Shown here piece by piece: positions 9,447-20,502 of a stretch of DNA of 46,062 bases; the first letter of the stretch is position 1, and every line of letters starts with the position of its first letter. The notes under the pieces are model-generated. The model saw only the letters and a list, made by a program, of their open reading frames with translations. It had not been told where the DNA came from and ran no database searches. Both the position numbers and the translations under genes were made by a program. The stretch comes from Pirellula staleyi DSM 6068 (GTDB lineage Bacteria > Planctomycetota > Planctomycetia > Pirellulales > Pirellulaceae): contig CAMBSL010000012.1 of the NCBI GenBank assembly GCA_945870455.1, positions 1 to 46,062 of the forward strand, written 5' to 3'.

Positions 9447-12206
9447 CTAACTTGCAAACACAGTGTTGAGCAGTTCACGCTCCTCCAACTGATGCGCTCT
9501 CAACGAACCGGTAGAGGGACTGGCCGATTCGACTCGCGAAATTCGCTCCAATTTAAACCGACAGGCAAGCTCATCTCCCCAACGCAGTTTGACGAATTGC
9601 CAAGCGCCCATGTTGGTCGGTTCGTCCTGGTACCAATACAAGGGCGTGCCAGCCGCATATCCACTGACAGCTTCGAGTACTTTGCTTGGTTCTAACGGAT
9701 AAAACTGTTCGATGCGAATGAGCGCAACGTCTTCTCGGCCTAATTTCGTTCGTTCGGCAAGCAAATCATAGTAAGCCTTGCCTGTGCACATCACGATTCG
9801 AGAGGTGGGAGTACCGATCGGCCGATCGTCGGGCAAAATCTTTTGGAAATGACCTTGTTCAATTTCGTCTAGAGTCGAAACACAGATTTTGTTTCTCAAA
9901 AGACTCTTGGGAGTCAAAACGATCAGCGGCTTGCTCCACTTGGACTTTGCTTGTCGTCGCAATAGGTGAAAATACTGGGCCGGTGTGGATGGCTGAGTTA
10001 CTTGCACGTTGTGTTCTGCCGTGAGCAACAGGAAACGTTCCAGGCGAGCGCTGCAATGCTCAGGCCCTTGGCCTTCAAATCCGTGAGGCAACAGCATTAC
10101 CAATCGACTCAATCTGCGCCACTTGTCTTCAGCGCTAGTGATGAACTGATCCACCACGCATTGGGCTACGTTCCAAAAATCGCCGAATTGCGCTTCCCAC
10201 AGAATGAGCCCCTCTGGGCAATCGAGACTATATCCATATTCGAAACCCAAAACAGCAGCTTCGGAAAGAGGACTGTTAATAACTTCGATCCGGGCTTGAT
10301 TCGTAGCGAGATTCGCAAGCGGCAAATACTTCTTGTTATTTTCGACGTCTCGAACGACGGCATGTCTATGCGAAAAAGTTCCACGCTCACAATCTTGACC
10401 CGACAATCGCACCGAATGTCCCTCGACCAACACCGAAGCAAAGGCGAGCGATTCCGCTGCCGCCCAATCCAACGGTTGTTTGCCAGTTGACATATCGCGT
10501 CGGTCATCGAATTGCTTCACTAACTTCTTATGCAGGTTGAATCCTTGTGGGACCGTACAAGCCTTCGCAATCAAGTCGCTCGCAATCTTTTTTGGAATCG
10601 CAGTCGCGACTTGACCCTCAAGTGGTTCGGTGCCGCCGAAGTATCCTGACCAATAACCTGTTAAACTCTGAAGATCGTGAACAAACGGTTCGGTTTTTGC
10701 CAACTCGAATTCTCTCGACAAGCGGCTGTGGCGAACGTCAGCAATGGCGTCCGCTTCTTGGCGGGTCAGTTCGTTCATGCTGAGCAAATGCTCAAGGTAA
10801 CTCTCGCGAACATTCTTTCGCTTATCAATCGCAGCATACATCAGCGGTTGCGTATAGCGTGGCTCGTCACCCTCGTTGTGTCCCAACCGGCGATAAGCGT
10901 ACATATCGATGACGACATCTTTTTCAAACTCCTTGCGGAAGTCCATCGCCAAGTTCACAACCTGAGCAACGGCCTCTGGGTCCTCGCCGTTGACATGGAA
11001 GATTGGAATTTGAAGCATTTTGGCAATGTCGGTTGCGTACGTACAGCTGCGGGCTTCGTCTGGCTCAGTCGTAAAACCAATTTGGTTGTTGAGAACAATA
11101 TGCAACGTGCCACCCGTTCGATAACCGGGCAACTCGCTCAAATTCAGTGTTTCTTGCACAACCCCTTCACCGATAAAGGCTGCATCACCATGAATCAGGA
11201 TGGTCATGTTGTCGGTTCGGTGGATGTCGCCATCGCGATCTTGCTTGGCTCGGCATCGTCCGAGCGCAACCGGATTCACAAACTCAAGGTGACTTGGGTT
11301 GAAACAAAGCGAGATATGAACTTTTTGGCCCGTACTTGTCGTCCAGTCACCGCTGTAACCCATGTGATACTTGACGTCGCCACCACCTCGAAACAACTCT
11401 GGTTTTGGATCATCGAACGACCAGAAAATGCTTTGAGCGCGTTTGCCCATAATGTTGGCAAGAACATTGAGTCGCCCTCGATGTGCCATCGCTAAAACCA
11501 CACCGCTCGTTCCATGCTGCCCAGCCTTTTCCAATGCCCGATCTAGTAACGGAATCAGACTCTCGGCACCTTCGAGCGAAAAGGTCTTGGCCGTTGCGTA
11601 CTTCTTTCGGACGAACTCTTCAAAAATCGTTGCATCCGCCAGTTTCGTATAGATTCGGGTTTGCACCTCGTGAGACAACGACAAGCGATTTTCCGTCGAC
11701 TCCATACGCCGTTGCAACCAATCGCGGATATTGCGATTATCGATGTGCATGAACTGTGCACCGATGCTTCGGCAATACGTGTTTCTTAGTTTTTCAATGA
11801 TGTCGGCAAGAGTTCGACCGTTTGCATACTCCGAAGAAGGGGAGGCAAACGGACGGCGCAAGTCCTCTTCGGTTAGGCCGTGCGACTGTGGGTCCAACTC
11901 GGGCGGGCCTTTGCGTGCCAAGCCAAGTGGATCGATCTTGGCCATCAGATGCCCTCGCACTCGATACTCGCGAACGAGTTGGTCGACTCGCTCTTGCATG
12001 CGTGCAAGCCAGAGGGCGTCAGGCGATCCCAAAGCAACCGAAGCGTTGTTAGAACGCGCGCCTGGTTGATCCGCAAAAGATCCTTCCGATTGAGCCGTTA
12101 GGGAGAACTCCTCGAAGTATCGCTTCCAAACGTCGGACACACTGTTGGGATCTTGGATGTAACGTACATATAAGTCGTCGATGTAATCGAGACTGTAAGT
12201 ATTCAT
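9447..12206 (-). CDS. sucA: 2-oxoglutarate dehydrogenase E1 component
   Basis: 919 aa; LDYIDDLYVRYIQDPNSVSDVWKRYFEEF, MAHRGRLNVLANIMGK, HGDAAFIGEGVVQETLNLSELPGYRTGGTLHIVLNNQIGFTT, YQDEPTNMGAW. Confidence 0.96.
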   Translation of the reverse strand: MNTYSLDYIDDLYVRYIQDPNSVSDVWKRYFEEFSLTAQSEGSFADQPGARSNNASVALGSPDALWLARMQERVDQLVREYRVRGHLMAKIDPLGLARKGPPELDPQSHGLTEEDLRRPFASPSSEYANGRTLADIIEKLRNTYCRSIGAQFMHIDNRNIRDWLQRRMESTENRLSLSHEVQTRIYTKLADATIFEEFVRKKYATAKTFSLEGAESLIPLLDRALEKAGQHGTSGVVLAMAHRGRLNVLANIMGKRAQSIFWSFDDPKPELFRGGGDVKYHMGYSGDWTTSTGQKVHISLCFNPSHLEFVNPVALGRCRAKQDRDGDIHRTDNMTILIHGDAAFIGEGVVQETLNLSELPGYRTGGTLHIVLNNQIGFTTEPDEARSCTYATDIAKMLQIPIFHVNGEDPEAVAQVVNLAMDFRKEFEKDVVIDMYAYRRLGHNEGDEPRYTQPLMYAAIDKRKNVRESYLEHLLSMNELTRQEADAIADVRHSRLSREFELAKTEPFVHDLQSLTGYWSGYFGGTEPLEGQVATAIPKKIASDLIAKACTVPQGFNLHKKLVKQFDDRRDMSTGKQPLDWAAAESLAFASVLVEGHSVRLSGQDCERGTFSHRHAVVRDVENNKKYLPLANLATNQARIEVINSPLSEAAVLGFEYGYSLDCPEGLILWEAQFGDFWNVAQCVVDQFITSAEDKWRRLSRLVMLLPHGFEGQGPEHCSARLERFLLLTAEHNVQVTQPSTPAQYFHLLRRQAKSKWSKPLIVLTPKSLLRNKICVSTLDEIEQGHFQKILPDDRPIGTPTSRIVMCTGKAYYDLLAERTKLGREDVALIRIEQFYPLEPSKVLEAVSGYAAGTPLYWYQDEPTNMGAWQFVKLRWGDELACRFKLERISRVESASPSTGSLRAHQLEERELLNTVFAS

Positions 12207-12565
12207 TTCGTTGTCGCTTGCTCAAAAGTTGTAAACCCAACCGACGGATGAAACGATTGTTGTTTCATTCGGTGGATGACGGAACAGCACGCATTGGGGC
12301 TCATGATCGGGAGTGGTTGTGTAAGCAATCCGCTAACGGAAATCAATGCCAAGGTTGCTAATTCCAACCACAATCGAGAGATGAGGAGCCAAATCCTGCC
12401 GCTTTTTAATGGGGCGAGGGTTCCCATTGTTACCGCCTCAGGTCTTGGGCGCACGCATTATACATTGGCAACCAAAAGTGGAAACAGTGGAACATATACT
12501 CGTCGAAGTAATTTCGGGAGAAAACAGGAATTAGCCAAGGATGAACGGTTGCCCGCCAGCGGACG

Positions 12566-13183
12566 CTATGAGGCTAGTTGTTTGGTATACAAGTACGGGT
12601 TCAGCGTCGGGTCGTTGTACATCTTCATTTGTCGATACGTTCGGTGCCGTTTCGCACCCCGATAGATGTCGTCCAGCAACTCCTTGAGCGACTGGGACAA
12701 GTCATGCCGTTGAAGGCGACAGATCGCTAAGCGAGTGTTTACTTTTTCCATATGCGATTCGTCGACATCGACGCGGGATAACTGCTCCTCCAGATGATAA
12801 ATGCGAAGCGACATGATCGACAATCGATCCATCGAACTGCCAGGTGTTTCCGTATTGAGTTTTGCACCTTCCACGCTCTGGATTGAGTGCCGCGACAAGT
12901 CCTCGGTTATCCAATCGTCGATGCGTTCGATCCAATCGTTTCTAGACTGGTTGAATCGATCGATATTGCGTTTCACGGTTGCGATTTGCGAATCGGTGAC
13001 TTCGCGGCTTCTCGCAATGTCCTCCTCGTGCCAAAGCAAGTAGTTGAACTGATGCTGTTGACAGACCGTAGCTGCTAAACTTGACATCGAACCGTCGACG
13101 TCAAATGGATTATCGATAGGCTCAACGTGCCATCGCTTAACGCACTCAATTTGCATCGATCCAATCTCGTCAACTTCAATCAT
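12566..13183 (-). CDS. DUF4254 domain protein
   Basis: 205 aa; FNYLLWHEEDIARSREVTDSQIATVKRNIDRFNQSRNDWIERIDDWI is DUF4254-like. Confidence 0.75.
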   Translation of the reverse strand: MIEVDEIGSMQIECVKRWHVEPIDNPFDVDGSMSSLAATVCQQHQFNYLLWHEEDIARSREVTDSQIATVKRNIDRFNQSRNDWIERIDDWITEDLSRHSIQSVEGAKLNTETPGSSMDRLSIMSLRIYHLEEQLSRVDVDESHMEKVNTRLAICRLQRHDLSQSLKELLDDIYRGAKRHRTYRQMKMYNDPTLNPYLYTKQLAS

Positions 13184-13198
13184 GATCGCCTCGCTTGT

Positions 13199-16100
13199 TT
13201 ACGCAGCCCGAATCGCACGGCAGTTTTGAGACCATTGTATCCAATCGGAGACTTCAGTCAGATCAGGAGCGGCAGAACCTCGCAAGATTCGGACCCCGGC
13301 CTTGCTGTTCGCAAAGCGAACCACTCTTTCAAACAAGACCGAAGCGTCCGCTGCCGCAACTTGTTCCGCTGTCTCGAAGCCAGAACCGACCAATAACTGC
13401 GAGTCATGTCCTCTAAGGTTGGGAATGCGACAAACGAGCAAGGCTTGCTGTTGCCATTGCTCTACATTCTCGGCGTTCACATTGCGATCCGCCAACTTTG
13501 CCGCAATATCCTTGGCATCCGATGCGATGAGGTCTCCGACAGAGTTAACATTTAAGGGCAACAATCGTTCGGCCATCCGCGGTCCGATGCTCGGAGCATC
13601 GATAACGGGACTATCGATATCAAGAAAGAATTTCCATTGAGAGTTTGGCGCACTTTTTGATGGCGAGGCGGATCGGGTTGTCGCAGAGCGTACTTGGGTC
13701 GGTGTCGAACGGGGCTGTGTCGAACGGGGCTGTGACGATCGGTCTGTCGTCTTGCGGGCTGTGGAATTGTCCGGTTCGTGATCGAGCTCGGCTGTCCTCG
13801 CGATACGCGGTCGAATTTGGCCATCGTGTGATTGGCGAGGTTCGTTTCGAACTGCTTGTTCTCGATCTCGACGCGCTGGGGAATTTGCTTGGTTGTCGCT
13901 CGTTCGAGAACTGCGTTCCAGCGATCGCTTCACGTTCGCGAGCCAGCCTTGGATTCGAGAGACTTCGTAGGGACTAGCCAATTGAACGAGATCTTGCCCA
14001 GCGGTGCTAATCATGAAAGACTCGACCCTGTGAACGAGAGCCGAGGCTGGCATTTCTCGTAACGCGATGGATCGACTGATTCCACATCCAACCAACACTT
14101 GAGCATCGAAAGCCCGCAACTGTGGAGTGCCGCACATGAGGTCCGCAACTTGCTGGACATGTTCAAGCACATTCGTATCGACTCGGATTGCATTTCCAAG
14201 CTTCGATGCAGGTGCTTGCAATAGATCACCCACGCGATAAATACCGATGGAATGAAAGCGGCGCGACAATTCGGTATCAACACCCGGTGCCTCGTGAACA
14301 GGGCTGTCAACGGACAGGTAGTAACGCTTGTTTTCGGATGCAACTGGAGGTTCGATGAATTGAGGTTGATGTTGCCGTGGAGTTTGTTCAGCGTGCGACC
14401 AAGAATAGGATGCTTGTTCGTTGGCCAAGCCACTTAATTGGCGGTTAAGTTCACCGAAACCAACGCTCGGACTGTCGATTCCAATAACTCGGAATGGTCG
14501 TATTTCTTGAGTCGGCTCATGAAATGCAGATTGTTCTAAAGATGGATGCAAGCCGGCGTCGACTTGGCCGTCCAAAATGAAATTGGGCCGAGCATAACGC
14601 ATGATTTCTTGCATGCGAGACACGGTCCCACCGTGTGCACCGATTCGCCGAGCAGTGTATTCATCGCTGGTGGATACAAGCAGTTGCCGACCGTCGCGAG
14701 CAAAGGTTGCCAACACGTGAAGGATTTGTTCCAGCGATTCGCCTCGGAAATTCTTGATAGAGTCGTCCAGCAGCAGCGGAATACGACCGATGCGATTCAC
14801 GGACGCCTCGGCAATCGCAAGTCGAATTGCCAAATCCACGAGCTTGCGTTGACGGGTACTCGCCGCAGGCACGGATCGATCCAAGTACTCTGTCTGGTTG
14901 ACCTCGGTCGCCACATCGGATGCGTCTCGAAATTGATCTTTCGGATTGAGGTAGGAAGCTTCTAACGCCCAAGGTGGTAGTTGTCGAGCTGCCCCGGAGG
15001 TCAATTCGCGTAGGAATTTCTCAGCGGCTGGAATGAGCGACCCGTCCATCGTGCGACGGTATGGCGAACGAGTCCGCAGGTGGGATTGCACTTCTGCAAG
15101 CCGACGGTTGGACTGGGCTCGTCGATCCCACCGTTTTAGCATTTCCTCGGCGTTTGCATGCTGCTGCCTGAGCTGCGAATCGTCCCATCGCTTCACAGGT
15201 TCAGAAATTGCAACCGCAGACGGTGGAGCATTTCGCAACTGAATTTCAACGCTCGCTTGTTCCGCAAGCAGGTGCTCGATCTTCAACTGAAGCCGTTGCC
15301 TATCACCAGAGAAATCAACGCGGCTTGAGGCGTTTCGAGGCGAACCGTAGTTCGACGGATGAAACGACATATTGCTGAAATTCATGCGATGATCTTCGCG
15401 ACGATAGCCATCGAGCTTGGTGTTGGCTTCATGGATACCAAGTTCTTGGAGATCCGAACGAAGCTTTGATATTTCGATTTGGATGGATACCAATCGCTCG
15501 CGAAGCGCTACGACCGCCAGCGAGTCCGATTGAACTTGCACTGGAATAACATTTTGCGTGTTGACTTGCTGCATATGAGTCAGTTCGGCGGCAAGGCGAT
15601 CGCGTTCGATGGACCACCAAGCCCGATCGTGATCCACGTTTTCAACATGCCGCAATCGATCGAGCAAATCTCGCTCTTCGGCTTTGAGTCGTTGGTAGCC
15701 CTCGTCCACTTCGGAACGGGAGCTGGCATGCACCCCTAGCCGGTTAGCAGCCCACCACAGCTTTTCGGGCGGAACACTTCCAAGCGGACTGCAAAAAATC
15801 ATCCCAAGAATGTCGCTACGAAGGTCGTCCCAGCGACCGTCTTGCTCGTCACCTTCGCCAAAAGTGTTGCCGAGACCTCGAACGTAGGTGCGATCCTCCG
15901 CGTGGATGGGGCGTTCGGAGGGGTGCAAGGGCGAATGAACGAATCTCGTTGGCATTTGAAATGCGCCGCCCGCGTAGGACATCATACGGATGTGTCCCGA
16001 TGCGTCGACCCATTGAAGCGAGCCGTCCGTCATCTCGTTAAACTCGTCGTGGTTCGCGTCAGTCGATGCGAAACTGCGGAACAGCAAACCTCGAACGAAT

Positions 16101-16225
16101 CGAGCCAAAGTGTCGCTGCCGCAAGGGACAACCGCGTAGATGGCGTTTAAACCGCTACCAAGCGGTCCAACCTGGAGATGTTCGGCCGAATTCTTTCGGT
16201 CGATGTCCAATCGAATAATATGCAT
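13199..16225 (-). CDS. SMC/YhaN-like coiled-coil protein with degenerate P-loop and two DUF4332 (HhH-like) domains
   Basis: 1008 aa. N-terminal GSGLNAIYAVVPCGSDTLARF, central coiled coil, RQRKLVDLAIRLAIAEASVNRIGRIPLLLDDSIKNFRGESLEQILHVLATFARDGRQLLVSTSDE, then two D(S)P-V..AP.../DSQLLVG-type repeats. Confidence 0.75.
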   Translation of the reverse strand: MHIIRLDIDRKNSAEHLQVGPLGSGLNAIYAVVPCGSDTLARFVRGLLFRSFASTDANHDEFNEMTDGSLQWVDASGHIRMMSYAGGAFQMPTRFVHSPLHPSERPIHAEDRTYVRGLGNTFGEGDEQDGRWDDLRSDILGMIFCSPLGSVPPEKLWWAANRLGVHASSRSEVDEGYQRLKAEERDLLDRLRHVENVDHDRAWWSIERDRLAAELTHMQQVNTQNVIPVQVQSDSLAVVALRERLVSIQIEISKLRSDLQELGIHEANTKLDGYRREDHRMNFSNMSFHPSNYGSPRNASSRVDFSGDRQRLQLKIEHLLAEQASVEIQLRNAPPSAVAISEPVKRWDDSQLRQQHANAEEMLKRWDRRAQSNRRLAEVQSHLRTRSPYRRTMDGSLIPAAEKFLRELTSGAARQLPPWALEASYLNPKDQFRDASDVATEVNQTEYLDRSVPAASTRQRKLVDLAIRLAIAEASVNRIGRIPLLLDDSIKNFRGESLEQILHVLATFARDGRQLLVSTSDEYTARRIGAHGGTVSRMQEIMRYARPNFILDGQVDAGLHPSLEQSAFHEPTQEIRPFRVIGIDSPSVGFGELNRQLSGLANEQASYSWSHAEQTPRQHQPQFIEPPVASENKRYYLSVDSPVHEAPGVDTELSRRFHSIGIYRVGDLLQAPASKLGNAIRVDTNVLEHVQQVADLMCGTPQLRAFDAQVLVGCGISRSIALREMPASALVHRVESFMISTAGQDLVQLASPYEVSRIQGWLANVKRSLERSSRTSDNQANSPARRDREQAVRNEPRQSHDGQIRPRIARTAELDHEPDNSTARKTTDRSSQPRSTQPRSTPTQVRSATTRSASPSKSAPNSQWKFFLDIDSPVIDAPSIGPRMAERLLPLNVNSVGDLIASDAKDIAAKLADRNVNAENVEQWQQQALLVCRIPNLRGHDSQLLVGSGFETAEQVAAADASVLFERVVRFANSKAGVRILRGSAAPDLTEVSDWIQWSQNCRAIRAA
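13703..13732. repeat. 15-bp exact tandem duplication inside coding sequence (tgtcgaacggggctg x2)
   Basis: Read directly; encodes a QPRST repeat in the linker between the two DUF4332-like domains. Confidence 0.9.
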
Positions 16226-16357
16226 TCTTAGGGTTCCTCCCTCACCAAAATCCTTTTGCTAAGCGATCTATCCATAAGATTCGCCCTGGGTCACTGAGCA
16301 GCCTAGCACAGCGGCGCAGACTAGGTAAATAGCATTTCGGCTATCGTGTTTTCAGCC

Positions 16358-16801
16358 TCAAAGGCAATCATCCAAAATTTTGGGGCATGCAGCTTCGAGC
16401 ATGTCCAGCACGTAAGCAAATCCAGCATCGCTGCCGTAATACGGGTCCGGCACATCGCGCGGCCAGGTCTCGTCCAAGTAATCACTGAGCAAGCGAACGT
16501 TTTGCGAATCCTGTTTGCACAGTCGTCGAATGTTATTTAGGTTCTCCCGATCCATTGCCAGAACAAGTTCCCGGCTAGCAACATGCTCTGCAGTGATAGC
16601 TTTCGCCAAACTCGTAAGTTTGAACCCTCGTTTGGCACCGGCCGCTATCATTCGAGAATCTGGCAATTTGCCGAGGTGATAGCTGGCTGTTCCAGCCGAA
16701 TCGATCTCGAACCGGTCTGCTACTTTTCTAACTTCAACTAACGCTTGCATAACCGCTTGTGCCGCCGGAGATCGGCAAATATTGCCCAAGCAGACAAACA
16801 T
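16358..16801 (-). CDS. Low-molecular-weight protein-tyrosine phosphatase
   Basis: MFVCLGNICRSPAAQAVMQAL (CX5R) ... DPYYGSDAGFAYVLDMLEAACPKIL (DP acid loop). Start set at the canonical MFVCLGN; alternatives at 16837 and 16903. Confidence 0.92.
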   Translation of the reverse strand: MFVCLGNICRSPAAQAVMQALVEVRKVADRFEIDSAGTASYHLGKLPDSRMIAAGAKRGFKLTSLAKAITAEHVASRELVLAMDRENLNNIRRLCKQDSQNVRLLSDYLDETWPRDVPDPYYGSDAGFAYVLDMLEAACPKILDDCL

Positions 16802-16835
16802 TAAGCGAAACGGTTTCGGTGAATTAGGCACGAGC

Positions 16836-17387
16836 ATGACTCCAATTGGCGAAACAATCAAAAAAATCGATACTTTTCTCGCGAATTCCCCAGACATCCT
16901 CAAAGGTGCCCTGGATTCCAGACGATTTACAAGAAAGAATAAGCAAGGTCAAACGAGTTTCCAAGCCAATCACCCAAGTGGCCTGTTTCTGCCGCTTTTG
17001 GAAATACACTCGGAGAAACGGAAGATTGCAATTGCGAATGAGGAACTGCCTTTGATGATCGGCACTTTTAGTCCCAACGATTGGGTTGTATACACTCGCG
17101 AAAAACACAGTTTGTCGCCCGGCCGAAGGGCTAAAAATATTTCGCCATCACCTCATGGTGAAATGTACTCTTACGAAGTCGATAAATATTGGATTGTTCG
17201 GCAAGTTCATGAAGACAAGGTTGTTCTTGAAACGCGTCGTGGGAAAATGCACACTCTTCCAGCTGAAGATTTTCGATTACGAAAAGCCAACTTTTGGGAA
17301 CGAACTTTTCTCTCTCAGAATTTCCCACCGAAGACTCCACGTGGGCAATCCGATTTCACTCACGGAACACCCAACGTTAGCCATTGA
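16836..17387 (+). CDS. Hypothetical protein
   Basis: In-frame ATG MTPIGETIKKIDTFLANSPDILKGALDSRRF; 4-nt TTGA overlap with the next gene. Confidence 0.65.
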   Translation: MTPIGETIKKIDTFLANSPDILKGALDSRRFTRKNKQGQTSFQANHPSGLFLPLLEIHSEKRKIAIANEELPLMIGTFSPNDWVVYTREKHSLSPGRRAKNISPSPHGEMYSYEVDKYWIVRQVHEDKVVLETRRGKMHTLPAEDFRLRKANFWERTFLSQNFPPKTPRGQSDFTHGTPNVSH

Positions 17388-18370
17388 AGACACAACGCTT
17401 TTCTAGCTCGGATTTAGAAAAAGCGGCGCAGCTTCTCAGAATCGGCGAGCTAGTCGCTTTTCCAACCGAGACAGTTTATGGTCTAGGCGCCAATGCGATG
17501 GATTCTGCAGCCGTGGACAAAATCTTCCTGGCCAAGGGGCGCCCCGCCGACAACCCCCTCATCGTCCATCTTGCATGCTCCACGGACGTGTCGAGAGTCG
17601 CACGCGAGGTTCCGGTCCTCGCTCGTGAGCTGATGCAACGGTTTTGGCCCGGTCCGCTGACGCTGGTGTTGCCGAAACAAAAGGATGTTCCAAATCAAGT
17701 GACGGCAGGCTTGGATACAGTCGCCGTTCGCGTTCCAAATCACTCCGTTGCACTCGAACTGATTCGCCTCGCAGGTGTTCCTATCGCTGCACCAAGTGCC
17801 AATCGATCTGGACGCCCTAGCGCCACAACTTGGCAAGCGGTTGCAGAGGATTTAGAGGATCGAATCGCGGGCATTGTGTGCGGTCCACCCACGTGTCTAG
17901 GTTTGGAAAGTACGGTGGTTGATATGACGAGCACGCCTCCTCGTGTACTGCGCCCTGGGGGCCTTTCCATCGAAGAAATGCATTCGCTCATACCAAGCAT
18001 CCAACCCTATTCCGCACGCCCAGAACTTAGTCGCGAATCACTCGTTAACTCGCCCGGGCTAAAACACCGACACTATCAACCTCGAGCGAGCGTGATGGTC
18101 CTAGATGCGGAAACCTTAAAGCAAAGTGATTTTGTGTTAAACTCCAAATCCCGTCGCTCACACTACATTGGCCTAACGCATCCCGGAAATTCGCAAGCGT
18201 TCCAAACAGTTTTGGTATGCCATGACGCCGAGGAATACGCATCAAGAGTCTTCGACTTTTTTAGGCAGGCGGATTTGTCAAAAGCGGACCTGGTGTGCTG
18301 CGAATGCGTCCCAGAGGTCGGGATAGGCGTCGCACTTATGGATCGCTTGCGACGCGCGAGTCATTCTTAG
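17384..18370 (+). CDS. tsaC: L-threonylcarbamoyladenylate synthase (Sua5/YciO/YrdC) with C-terminal Sua5 domain
   Basis: GELVAFPTETVYGLGANAMDSAAVDKIFLAKGRPADNPLIVHL...SPGLKHRHYQPRA. TTG start overlapping the upstream stop. Confidence 0.92.
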   Translation: MKTQRFSSSDLEKAAQLLRIGELVAFPTETVYGLGANAMDSAAVDKIFLAKGRPADNPLIVHLACSTDVSRVAREVPVLARELMQRFWPGPLTLVLPKQKDVPNQVTAGLDTVAVRVPNHSVALELIRLAGVPIAAPSANRSGRPSATTWQAVAEDLEDRIAGIVCGPPTCLGLESTVVDMTSTPPRVLRPGGLSIEEMHSLIPSIQPYSARPELSRESLVNSPGLKHRHYQPRASVMVLDAETLKQSDFVLNSKSRRSHYIGLTHPGNSQAFQTVLVCHDAEEYASRVFDFFRQADLSKADLVCCECVPEVGIGVALMDRLRRASHS

Positions 18371-18435
18371 GAATCGTCCCGGAATAACTTCCGTAAATCG
18401 CCTTAGACACCCCATCCGAGCGACACGCCTGGGAA

Positions 18436-20196
<1,761 letters not shown>

Positions 20197-20502
20197 CTCG
20201 CTTTTCATCGCCGTCCCCTTGTTGATTGTCTGTCTGTTCCCAAATTCCGCGCAAAGCGAGCAATGCAAGCGGCAAACCCGGCAAACGAAACAAAACTGTG
20301 GAAATTGCATGCTAAGGCGAGCATCTGAGATAGAATTGAGGTCGGGACAACTCCATTTCCGTGTAGCTCAACTCGCCCTGGGTTTCGGTCTGTTTGGAAC
20401 CGAAAGTCCTGACGCCGTTCGCTACATTGCTAAACCTAATCATTGGCCGTTACAAAACACGATAGGTTTTTCGGTTTTTCACTGCGTCCGAAATCATTTT
20501 CC

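Noticed and set aside
10677-11495. 272-aa plus-strand ORF inside sucA
   Set aside because: Antisense of highly conserved sucA; no recognisable protein features.
12276-12665. 129-aa plus-strand ORF upstream of sucA
   Set aside because: Overlaps the 3' end of DUF4254 on the other strand; no domain, likely non-coding promoter region of sucA.
20197-20502. tRNA or ncRNA between ilvD and the kinase gene
   Set aside because: No cloverleaf or anticodon-stem pattern found by eye; covariance search (tRNAscan-SE/Infernal) not possible here.
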